Shown in pieces: positions 37,850 to 49,509 of a stretch of 64,000 bases of DNA (its first letter is position 1; the number at the start of each line of letters is the position of its first letter). Position numbers and translations under genes: made by a program. The notes under the pieces are model-generated. The model had not been told where the DNA came from and made no database searches. It saw only the letters and a program-made list of their open reading frames with translations. Source of the stretch: Escarpia spicata (lineage: Eukaryota; Annelida; Polychaeta; Sabellida; Siboglinidae); the NCBI GenBank assembly GCA_963995525.1, contig OZ023210.1, positions 27,627,116 through 27,691,115 on the forward strand. Reading direction: 5' to 3'.

Positions 37850-40800
37850 CGTTCATCACCGTGAGGAATCGTTTATTGATGAGGTCAAACGATCCAACAA
37901 GTGATCCATGACAGACTGTCGGGTCGAGGCAATCATCGTAGAGAAGTAACGACACCCCTCGTAACTAGCGCCGGAGCGCGAGCTAACCGCTCCGATATAC
38001 AGAAGATATTCAATCCGGTAGATAGCGTCTGGTCTTGAATCCAGAAAGTAGCTCATCCTTACCACCAAGTGACTTGCGACATCAGCAGAAGCCGGAGTAG
38101 AAGTGGTTGAGTGTGGTGCAGCTATTTGGATGGCCGCGAGAGCAGCTGAATAAACTGTGACAGACCGGAGATCTTTTATAGTCGATTTTTGCTTCAACGT
38201 CGCACTGACGTTGCTTAAGACGTATAACAGTTGGTTTCGGTAGGTCCGTGAATTTTCCTAAACGTCAGACGGGCGTAACAGGACACGACCGCGGTCCCTC
38301 GGAGTTGACTACCAGGTCCTTGCGTAAGGACTCACCGGTGACAAGGACGCTCATTAAAACCCCACAGCAATAATAGGCACCCAGAACAAACGCTTGGCAA
38401 CTTCACCCTTGCACAACCCACCCGCTGCAAAGATGGACACTCGTTGGCAAGGTATCTGGATTCTATTTGCTCAATGGCTGTGGTGATGGTTTGGAAACGA
38501 GGAGGTGTACGTTGAGGAAGGAGGAGTGGAAACGCGAAGGTGTACGTTGAGGAAGGAGGAGAGGAAGAAGGAGAAGTAGAATTTTATAATGAAGATAGGT
38601 AGGTGCATTACTTTACCTTCCTTTGAAGTCCACGTCTGTCAATTTCTTTAATAATCAAATCAGATTAGCGCGTGAGGTTACTATTTAACTAATCATATAT
38701 TTCATATTGACCCATGAGAATGGCTATTGGTGTGTGATTAAACAACTCCACAGACATTTCGTCAACAACAATAGTGGTGTCAATGAACTAATTGATGACG
38801 GAGATGTTGATAATTGAATATTGAAGATTAACTGTGAAGGAAAAATAGTAATGACCTTTGTGCATTGCTGAATGCTTCACAGAGAAGTCGAGATCGTAGT
38901 CGATTGAACAGGTCTGCCAGGGAGTAGAGAGTAAAGCGCTTTCAACTGTCATAAGAACTGAATACTTCTCTATGTAAGAACTTGTCTTTTTCATTAAACA
39001 CGGTTAAATGATATATCTGTCTTCATTTCACAATGGTACAGAATGTGGTCAGCGTATCAAATTTGAATTTGTTGGGGTTAACATTTGATAAACAACTATA
39101 CTTGAAAAACACTCTGAAAATGTATCAAAAAATGTTCCAGAACAAGCAACGCATAAAGGCATAGACGCATACACGCCACTTCTGTTCTTTAGCTATTTAA
39201 CGGAATACTCAAATTCATTCTATTCCGCCTTAATACACAGCACAGTTGACATTTTCACGCATTCTTAAAAATACACAGCATGACCCCGCTTGTACCCGGA
39301 CCCAGCGCCATCTCGGAGGCGAAGGATAAAAGCCGGAGGTTGCGTCGGGGCGATGGGCTCGAATTACGGATGTCGGACAAGTCGCTTACAACACCTTATC
39401 AGCGTGGATCGTGTCCGCGTACGTGTGTTGCAGCTCCAATTACAGTGAGTGTGGAGTGCCGGGGTTATGTTGGTAAAGGTCGGACTGACGTACGACCAGT
39501 GGTCAGTACGTCCAGTGGTCAGTGACGTCATGGCTGGCAAAAACGAACTTTGAGGTGTGAAACGCACATCTATTACTACTGCGGTCCCTCTGAACGGCTT
39601 TATCAGCGTCTGCGATCATTTCTCGACAAAGGTCGCTCTGACATTTGGCCAAGAAGTTAGAAACAACGTACTGTGAATCCAATGGAAATGTAAATTCATT
39701 CTTCCCTTTTTGACATGACAAATGAACGTTACCGTTATAATAATTACTAGCTTACACACCCACCCAAAGCAACAGACCAGCTGCAGCAATTATCACAATG
39801 ACAGTACTTTGATTTTAAGCTGGCCATGTACTTTGTTATCGTCATTTGCGACATTGCATGCAGGAAACGGTTGACCACTCAATTTGTCCACTGAAATAAA
39901 ATTACTCTAAATAACTAACTTTGTGCTTTTTGTAAATGCCTCGTCAATTGGTAGATGAGAGACCAATGGCCCAAAGGTCAAAGGACGAGAATTAATATAG
40001 AAAGAGGTGAATGGACCTTGGCATCTAGGAGGAGATACACTTACAGCGGCACTATAAGTCAGCATATCAACCTATACGGTAGTTGTTCCTCGCAGACACA
40101 GACGTATGTACTTTTAGCAGTGTACAATAATTGAGATCGGTTTTCTAGAAAAAATATGTAATCCTAAGCAGAGTTATGAGTACCAGTAGACAACGAATGA
40201 TCGACACTTGTATTTTAGCCGGGGAGTTTCCGGTACAAGTGGATAACGACAGGGATTTGACGCTGTTGACAGTCGGGTTATTTATATCGATGCAAATTGG
40301 TCGAAGGTATTTAGCATGACATTAAACAAGATTGCAATCTAAAGCGACACGCTCCAGATGGCATGTGGACTAGGGAGCCTTAAGGGTTATTGCGAGTCCA
40401 CCAATTTTCCACCTAGTATAAACTGCTTAATCACATAATATAAATTATATACACACGTAAACATATTCACACTGTTAAAATTAACATAATCTTCAGATAG
40501 TTTGTTCCAGCCATTTATATCCTCTGTGGACATGGGTATCCTATCAAAACCAATATGCACTGTTCTTTTACTAATGCTACATTGTCCCCTCTTATTGTAT
40601 TGCTCTCTTTAATTAAACAAATACCTTGACCAATATCTTCATGACCATACAATATTTAGATAAACTTCTACTTGGTCTCCTGTTAGTATCCCACATTCTG
40701 TTAGACGGCTTTCATAACTAATGCATCTTCGTTGTATTCTGTCTAGCTTATATCTATGTTTTTCTTACGATATGGCTTCCATGCTTGTTTGCAATATTCC

Positions 40801-42900
40801 AATGCAAATGCATAATCTCGTCATCTCGTGGTTGATTCTAAGACTCTCCAAATCTAACTTCGTCGTCACCGTCTTTCGATGTCATGTCCGACAATAGTAG
40901 CCTAAGTGCTGAGGCTACGGCTCCGTCAACAATCACCACGATCCGACACCAATGCAAACATACTGTACTTATGGCTGCTCAGGTTGCAAGACAAAAATAT
41001 TGAATACTAGTGCGTGGGGGTAGTATAAATATATTTATGAATTTGCCCGAAATATAGCAACATTTATTTACATATTCATGTTTCGGGCTTTTATTCTTTT
41101 TGAAAACGGATTCAAGAATTTTTTTTTAGTGAAGTGCTAGTTCATACGATATTTCAAAACTATGCAACTTATAATTAAGTCGCAAGTCTTTACACAAAAA
41201 TGTGTTACTACACATTATTTTGAAATATTAATTTTAGCTGTTAATATATTAATTCCTTGTGCAAACATATTGTTTTTATTTATTAGTGATACTAAAATAT
41301 TCCGAAGCTTTAGGAAGAAGAAATACAAATAGCAGAGATCGGGTTGCAGGAAACGGATATTTACTTTTATATGCAACTGATTGTAACAAGTATTTATTAC
41401 TGAAGACCACTGGAGAGAACTGTCCCATTTGGGTATGCACCGAGGTTTTCTTTATGAACAGGGAAGGCAGGTTTGACTATAAACATAGATATTACGATTA
41501 AGCGGTCGGGGACGAAGGTACGTCTATAAATATCGGTGAAGGGCATGCGTAACATATTTAAAATGTTAAACCTACACTTGATGGCTCTGTGTGACGTAAT
41601 TGTTAAGATATTGTGAACTAGATTCTCGCGACTGACGTCTTTTAAAAAGGCGGATTTGAAAGTTGGAGAATGCCAAGAATAAAATCTCTTACCTCTAAAA
41701 CCTAGGACACAAAAATGGTGGTTCTACGTTCTACGTGGACCTAGTTATTAATATAACACGGACATTTGATTTGACGGCAATTTTGTAAAATGACTGCCAT
41801 TGCTTTAAAAACAACGCAAATTGCAGCCATCGATGTTCTGTTGACTGAAAGCGTACAGATAACATTAATGCAAAAAAATCACAGTTGGCAAGCGAACTTC
41901 ATCGGATCAAAAGTTAGGTACATCGTGAACCAGACAGACATTGCAAGCTGCATGTGCTTCCATCAACAAAAGTCTGTGTTAAAACTACTCAGCCAGTCTG
42001 TAAATCTCCCAATGACAATGTCCTTGCATCTTTATTGTGTGGCATCCTTTGGTAGATAGGAGAAAACAGTGACATTTATACAAAATGTGTGGTTTATCTA
42101 TAACGCTTCCAAAATGCCTCCATTTCGTGCATATCAGGTAAACATATATGTACCGGAAACACAATTGCAGTATTTTTTACAAAAATTAATATGTTAATTA
42201 TTAAGTGAAAAAATTCTTAGCTGAGAAATATTAATGTTGGTGTTATTAATGTTGGTGTTATTAATGTTGGCAATGCTGCACTCTCCATACAAAGTTATTC
42301 TTGTTGGAAGAGAGCGGCTAATCATTGAAATGTGCTATAAAATATACAAACACCTTACACAAAGTTGTATTTAAAGCTACCCCATTTCACACAAAAACGT
42401 CATGTTGCCATCAGTAAGATTTGTGCAACAAAAAATCAAAACCCTATTCACCTTTATCAATAACATGTTGTAAATAAGTGGATTACACTTGCTATAGTCA
42501 CATTGTAGCTATGGAATGCACCATCGTGAAATTGCCTTGCACGTTGTATGGCGAGCGAATTTTTCGAGATGCAGCTTAATTATGAACACCAATATGTTCA
42601 CAAACTCGTTATACATCAATTCTTCGTAACATATTTTACCATAAACTAATCGTTGTGCCAGAGAATGATTGTGTTGCGGTGCTGTTGTGTTATACGTTGT
42701 TATGATGCATTTGTTCATTCATTACTTTAGATGCATCGAATCGTGCGTCGTCAATGCCCAGTTATAGGTGCATGGTCACACTGCCCGGTAACAAGGCAAT
42801 GGAGATACTGGTAGAAAATGTCCGTTTACATAAACATTACTGCCGTGGCACTTCGGCCAACAACTCTGGTAAGCCGTTTGCTGTGTCTTTGGACATAAGC
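37850..42900. other. Long stretch of unit A without a recognised gene
   Basis: Several short ORFs are conserved between the units, e.g. 41259-41501 versus 52949-53191 (80 codons, three changes) and 41790-42059 versus 53467-53736 (89 codons). Conservation is explained by the recent duplication, not by coding selection. The tract from 40430 to 40760 resembles a CR1-type 3' region (ttgtattctgtctagcttat), suggesting an old element. No family is assigned. Confidence 0.5.
38490..38575. repeat. Two-copy minisatellite (unit A), also in unit B
   Basis: The block gaggtgtacgttgaggaagg appears twice with about 36-base spacing, and again in unit B near 50165-50225. Confidence 0.75.
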
Positions 42901-42909
42901 TTGGTGCGT

Positions 42910-44724
42910 CTACTGTAGGTGTAGGTACATCTCCTCGATCTGTTTTGCATAATACTTCTGTATGTTGTGTCGCTTCGCCTTGTGTGTTGGTGTCAGCAGG
43001 TCGTTCTCGATGCTGAACAGCTCTGAGGTTAGGTAGATGTCTCGCACCTGTAAATATAAATCACACACAACATTGTTATTGACAGGCAAATTTGGTGCCA
43101 TGTTCAGTTCAGGTTAGCCTTTTTAGACATATGTTGGCCTATTGCACATTATAATAGAAAAACGATACAATGTACTTACATGACTGTTGTGTTGAGTTCA
43201 TAACAAAAATATGACATACATTTTAGTAATTCATGCAATCAAGTACTCAGGTACACAGTGTATCCTTTTTATTCCGGATCCCGATAATCTGGAAACTTCA
43301 ACTTCTGACATCATTCCACGGAAACGGAATTTCGAAACGCTAATAAACATTTGTGTGCACGATTCGTTTATTAGGAAAATTCGATACTCCGGAAACGTAC
43401 ACTAGGGTCAAAATGTCCGGTTTAACGATGTGACACTGTATATATTATGTAGGTTTGTGAATGCCATCAAATACTCACTGACGGTATCATACGGATTATG
43501 ATCGTTTATTCTGTGATTACTCACTTGTTCAAAGGACTTGAGTCCTGCCTTCTTGCCAACGGCCACGATGTCTTCAAGTATCGCCTGTTTCACGTCCTAC
43601 ACAGACGTAGGAACATGCACTGTCAACATTACTGCTACTTTCACCATTCTGTTATCTAATGAAATATGCATTGCCTGATGTCCATTATAAAGCTGGTGTA
43701 TAGAAACAAAAATTGTATTTACTATTTTATATGTTGAGAACACCAAACCCAAAAATGCATCATGACCCACAACCTGACATTGATTAACCAATAATAGCAA
43801 TAATCTAATATAATGTTGTGTAACGCTAGGTCCTGTCTGTATGGTCCCACCATGTTTAATTTAAACACACAAGGAGTATTGAACTGAGTGGTTACTCTGA
43901 AATATTTCAGTTTTTTACTTGTGAATATAACATTTACAAAGTTATTTGACATACAAATGTGCATGCAACATGATTAACTTATATATAGAATTGGGGTGGT
44001 CAATGCATAAATTAAACAATGTGAATTGTAAATATACCAGTCAATGTCTATATGCCACCTGCAGTCGGTTTAGAAAGCAGTCTTGTTCAACTGGCTCAAA
44101 CTGGTAAATACGAAAACACACAGGCACTTGTATCGTGACCACTAGGTAACACATTGGCACGTGTATCGTGACCACTAGGTAACACATTCGTCACACAATG
44201 TGAATGGGTGTAGCAACCCCCATCTCCTACCATTGCTAAAACCCTTTATTGGATTAATTATTTCAACTTTTCTAAATAAAAAACATTCTTCACCACCTAT
44301 GTTATGATGTTGTATCCAACAGATCATATACAGAACAAATATATGAAATAAATAATTATATACACTAACTTGACATGGCAGCACTGATGTTGCAGTGATT
44401 ATAATGTTGTCAAAAATGGCAATAGACCAAGCAAAAAGTATAAAACTGGTATGTTGCCTTAGGGCAACAATGTCCAATAAAGGGTTGAGTCCACCTCTCA
44501 TCAAACCAACCTACATTAGAAGCCAAATTCCACAAGCCACCAATTTGTAGGATCAACCCCATTTCCCTTACATTACACTTACCGATCTTGCAGACAACTC
44601 TGCGGTTAACACTTACCAGTCTTGCAGACAACTCTACCACAGTGGCGCCCTCTACGCCCAATTTCTTCTTCACCCAGCGACAAAGCCCATCCAGGTCGGG
44701 CACAACGATTGCAACGAGAGATGC
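42910..44724 (-). CDS. ACSL terminal exon triplet, unit A
   Basis: Three minus-strand exons: 44724-44617 (108 nt, SLVAIVVPDLDGLCRWVKKK), 43596-43525 (72 nt, VKQAILEDIVAVGKKAGLK) and 43047-42910 (138 nt, FSIENDLLTPTHKAKR and the final MYLHLQ). Each is flanked by GT..AG sites in phase 0, giving an uninterrupted 105-residue ACSL C-terminus with its stop. The equivalent exons of the copy at 13.0-14.4 kb have the same lengths except for the 10-nt loss there. No preceding ACSL exons were found near this triplet. It is therefore a partial duplicate, or the 3' end of a gene whose body lies beyond 64 kb. A minus-strand duplicate of the first exon's donor lies at 44583-44606. Confidence 0.82.
43256..43438. 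mobile_element. MITE-like element between ACSL exons (unit A)
   Basis: 183 bases with matching ends CAGTGT..ACACTG, TA at the right edge, and internal motifs (attccggatcccgataatctgg, actccggaaac) in Tigger-MITE style. The unit B copy is at 54918-55100. Coding content is a chance ORF. Confidence 0.45.
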
Positions 44725-44756
44725 CTGCGGGAATGTTACCTGTCTTTATTCAGGAC

Positions 44757-44792
44757 ATACACACGCACGCACACACACACACGCACACACAC
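44757..44792. repeat. Short CA repeat (unit A, locus 3)
   Basis: About 36 bases of CA with CG interruptions; the unit B counterpart 56377-56488 is about 112 bases and mostly pure. Confidence 0.9.
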
Positions 44793-44806
44793 TTTCATTA
44801 TCTAAT

Positions 44807-45300
44807 GCTGGCCGTACACTGTACAACCTTTGTTGCGAGTTGCGTGTTTGATCAACAAACGTTGACCAGTCGTCCCATGTGCGATGGTTCGCAACTGAAC
44901 AAAACTCGAGTTGCGTGTTGATTTGAACCGTTTCAAAAATTGAATCGCAGCAACAAAAGTTGCATAATGTACGATGGTGTCAGACGAGACGTCGCGTAAA
45001 GTCGCGCAGTGTTTGATGGTCAGTTGGGCAACATAAATATGTCGATGCTAGGCACAATGACAGCGTAGCAATTTATGTTCGTGGTCATCGATACACCGGC
45101 TTTCAACATGGCGGAATGGCTAGACGAGGAGCGCGAGATGATTGTTATAGAGATGTGGCAGGATGGGCCAGTTTTATATGAAAACCTGTCGAAAGGGTAC
45201 TCACACCGAACCAAGCGCTTCGCCACACTTAGGGGAAGGTGGGGACCCAAAAGCCATTGTTCACGTTTTCAGCGATAAACAAAAAAATACAGTTTTTAAC
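44807..45300 (+). mobile_element. PIF/Harbinger-like end with MADF-type exon (unit A)
   Basis: After the CA repeat comes a terminal region dense in ttgttgcgagttgcg and gcaacaaaagttgc inverted motifs, typical in style of Harbinger ends. Then ATG at 45108 opens MAEWLDEEREMIVIEMWQD, GPVLYENLSKGYSHRTKR. This matches the start of a MADF (Myb-like DNA-binding) domain, as in Harbinger accessory proteins. The frame ends at 45278 and no later exon is evident, so the element is truncated. Unit B carries the same piece (ATG at 56804) with three or four residue changes. Confidence 0.55.
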
Positions 45301-45811
45301 ATTAATATTGCACAATCGTGTAAATATGTACGTCCTCTAACAGGGTCGTGAAATTTGTTAGGCTGGCATACGACAATTTCTAATTATATGCAAATTAGTG
45401 GAGGCATGTGAAATGGCTCGAGGGACCCCAATCGTGGGGTCCATTCAGCCACAACAACGCTTTTACATTAAAAATAGATCAGTGAGTTTAATATGACATT
45501 TCTATTACACTAAACATCTGGTATATGTGCTACGAGTTATTCGTCATAACTAAAATTAAGATATTATATTCAAGCTTTAAAACACCTGCATGTCATGCAA
45601 TACTACTCTTTTGCATAAATGTCGGTTACATAAAACTAAGTTACCCCACAGTCTATTTAGTGTTTTTGTTTAATCATTCTTATATATCTACATGATGTTG
45701 GCGCGTTCCTTGTTTACAGCAACCTTTTTATTAATGTTGTTCTCTCATATCGCTCATTAACCGGACTGGAAGCAACTATAGCTTAACAAACGATTGTGGC
45801 ACAATCATCTC

Positions 45812-47265
45812 ATATCATCTCAATCCCGAAATGACGGTCGTGGGGGCACCACTGATGCCTTTCGGGATAGCTCCCTCCATCTATGACGGTTTCGGGGAAG
45901 GGCTTTGGTTGTAGCAAAGTCCATCCCCGTCCATTCTTGGATGTTGTCCGCCCACTTCTTCTTTTGCCTTCCTGGTCTTCTTTTTCCTTCCACCGTGCCC
46001 TGGAGAACGGTCTTGGCTAGGCCACCCGCTCTTGTTACTTGGCCGTACCACTGGAGCTTCCTTTTTCTCACTGTTGTCAGCAGTTCCTCGTAAGGCCCTG
46101 TGTGTGCTTCAATCATCTGGCACACAGTCTCGTTGGTGACATGGCCAGTGTATCTGATGCCCAAGATCTTTCGGAAGCACCTCATTTCATAGCTTGTATT
46201 TTCCTCTCAAGTTCTGCTGTTAGTGTCTATGTTTCGCATGCGTACAGGTAGATGGAGATGACCAGGGCACGCATGAGTCTGAGCTTTGATTTGAGACTGA
46301 TGTTCCTGTCTCTCCAAATGGGCTTCAGTCTTGCCAAGGCATCTGGCAAGTATCTCAGTTTGGAAACTTCGTCTGAGATTACTGTTCCCATGTATTTGAA
46401 CTGTGTCACCATCCCCAGTCTCTGGTCGTTGATAATGATCTGAGCCTCGATGCACTTTGGACTGTTAGTCATCAGCTTGGTCTTTTCCGCGCTGATCTCC
46501 ATTCCATACTTGGATGATGTTGTCTCCAAGCAATCTACCAGGTGCACAAGTTGTTCTTCACTGCCTGCCAGTCCATCAATGTCGTCTGCAAAACGGAGGT
46601 TTGAGATAGGACGAACGCCATTGCTGTTCCTTCATGATCTTCAAGGGCGTCTGTCATAATTATCTCCAGAAAGATGTTGAACAGTGTCGGAGACAGGAGG
46701 CAACCCTGCCTCACGCCGACTATGGTGCGGAACCACTCTCCCATGGAACCGTTGACAAGAACTGCGCTGTTGGCCTTTCTATACAATTTTTCAATGACAT
46801 GGATGAGGTTCTGTCCGATGTTGTACTTCTTCATGGTGTTTCATACAGCTGCGTGCCACACTCTGTCGAACGCTCTTTTGAAGTCCACAAAAACGTGGCA
46901 GATGTCACATTGGTGCTGTTTGCTTTTCTCACACAGGACTCGAAGGTTGAAACTTTGTTGTGTTGTGCTTCTACCAGCACGGAAACCAGCTTGTTCCTCA
47001 GATGTGATGTTTTCTGCCTGTGGTTTCAGCCTGTTGAGGATGACCTTCAGTAGTACTTTGCTGGGATGGTTTATAAGGCTGATAGTGCAATAGTTTTGGC
47101 ACTGCTGGAGATTGTCTTTCTTCGGTAACGTTATCACCAGAGACTGAGTCCATGCGGAGGGCCACCCCCTGTTTGCCAGATCTTGTTACAAATCCATCTT
47201 TGTCTTGTATAGCCCTGACCCTTGCTTGTTTGTTCCTCGTGAGGTCTTTCACCACTTGGAATGAA
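45812..47265 (-). mobile_element. Dead RTE-like retrotransposon (unit A)
   Basis: Minus strand. Readable blocks: VVKDLTRNKQARVR (about 47255), LPKKDNLQQCQNYCTISLIN, EEQAGFRAGRSTTQQ, HVFVDFKRAFDRVWH (motif A), GVRQGCLLSPTLFN, then in another frame LRFADDIDGLAG (46600) and GMEISAEKTKLMTN, TQFKYMGTVIS, and the C-terminal LQWYGQVTR...GRQKKKWADNIQEWTGMDF ending in VPPRPSFRD. The 3' tail is tgagatgatatgagatga (45794-45811). A stop after DRVWHAAV, a frameshift before FADD, a 5' internal deletion and a stop after YACET make it inactive. No endonuclease domain remains. Confidence 0.9.
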
Positions 47266-48001
47266 TTCTTACTGTTGTTGTTGTTTAAGCTTTCCTATAT
47301 GCCTGCACACTGGTTCTGTGTCCAATTTTCTTTCACTTCTTTTGTTAATCTCTGTATACTTTGCACAATAGATGCCTTAAACAACCGGCTTTACTCGTCT
47401 TGGTAATAATTGATCTCAACGAACGGTTGAAATTTATAATAATTATGTAGAACTAAGTTATATGTTAATTACCAAGCGATTTCACAGCTTATCCATTGTT
47501 TATTACACACTTCGTCACACTTGATATTGTAGCATTCCGCGTTTACAGGAACGGATCGTAATATACAAATATATGAACACTACCAGCATGTCCTATTGAA
47601 TGAAAACAACTGTGCATGGGGAGATTGCACCAGTCAATTTTGACATTAATGAATCGGCTCATCGGACCCCCCACTGACTGACTTATGGGTGCCTGATTAC
47701 AAATTTACATACAAAACGAGTTTTATCGAAAATTTGAAAACCATATGTCAAAAACTGTTTCAAATATTGACAGAATATGTATCGCTTAATATAAATATGC
47801 CACTAGCAACAACATTGCAACTGTAGAGATATAGTGGCTCGGATGGCCGGTAGAGAACCAACTGAATAACGTGTGGCTATTGTCTTACCGACGAAATGTA
47901 CAAAATCGCAGAAAATACGAAATTATAACGCTTTTACAGCGACTCAAGACTGCAAATAATATTAAAGACTACAATAGAATTAATTGTATTAATTACTACA
48001 G

Positions 48002-48377
<376 letters not shown>

Positions 48378-48417
48378 CGTTCATCACCGTGAGGAATCAA
48401 AACAATAAAATAATATA

Positions 48418-48625
48418 CAGTGCAACACGCTTATAACGAACACGGATACAACGAATTGACTGATATAACGAAACAATTTCTTACGTACGGATTTTTTCCA
48501 TATATTTTCCATTATAAGCGTTCACGCATAATACGAACACGGGTTTAACGAATTCACGGTTATTACGAACATCTTTTTCCGAACAAATTTCGCCGTATAA
48601 CGAATTTCTGTCCAACTGAAAATCG
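48418..48625. mobile_element. Tigger/pogo-like transposon terminus (unit B)
   Basis: Duplicate of 36907-37110 with a few base changes. Confidence 0.45.
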
Positions 48626-49264
48626 TATGGTTGTTCGCAAATACTTCCCGCCCGTGACCTGAAGCCATGCCGTGGCCGCGTAGAGCGCCAGTGCCAAAGT
48701 AATTAGTTCAATGAGGAAACTCATTCCTAACAGGGCTACGCAAGTCAGACGACGTTGCAGCGCACTGCGACTGGCTTGAGGATTTCATTTTGTATGCACG
48801 GTGCCCATGCAACCAACAGCAAACAAACGACAATGAAGGACTTCTGCATATTAACTGGTATAATTCTGTGAGTGTGTGTTGTACAAGAAATAGTAGTTAC
48901 CGTGGCTCCATCCTGCCACAGTTCGTGTTTTAGTGTGCTTGGACTCGACGTGCTCGCCAAGTGTTTACGTCATACTGTATTTCGTTACTTGTTCACAGAC
49001 GGTGGACTGCGATCTTATACTATAACTACACTTAATAGTAACATTTGAAACTGTTTTATGTGTCATCTAAATAAATGTTGCACAACAAAATGTCTTTGCG
49101 TTTGATAGCTGGCGAATAGTTTAAAAACCGTCACATACAACACTGCCACCTAGCGAGTAATGTATTATGTAGGAAGATAACAAATGTAAACTGCTTCAAA
49201 AAGAGAATGGGTGTCGAGTATCCCATCCAAATATGATATATTAAAATTAAAGACGCAACTCCAA

Positions 49265-49508
<244 letters not shown>

Positions 49509-49509
49509 C

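Larger units (their letters stand above)
36411..47819. repeat. Segmental tandem duplication, unit A
   Basis: Unit A (about 11.4 kb) is repeated head to tail as unit B from 47820 to beyond the window. Matching blocks include the Tigger-like ends (36907/48418), the ACSL exon triplet (42910-44724/54572-56342), the Harbinger-like end (44800/56500) and the RTE-like element (45812/62329). Identity by eye is high, with scattered substitutions and small indels. Confidence 0.95.

Noticed and set aside
39503..39721. Minus-strand ORF conserved between units (51182-51406) with an in-frame 6-base difference
   Set aside because: One in-frame indel is weak evidence; the start, splice sites and motifs are unconvincing.
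41259..41501. 80-codon ORF conserved in both units, considered as a FLYWCH-like domain
   Set aside because: The Cys/His spacing does not fit the family, and conservation is expected from the recent duplication alone.
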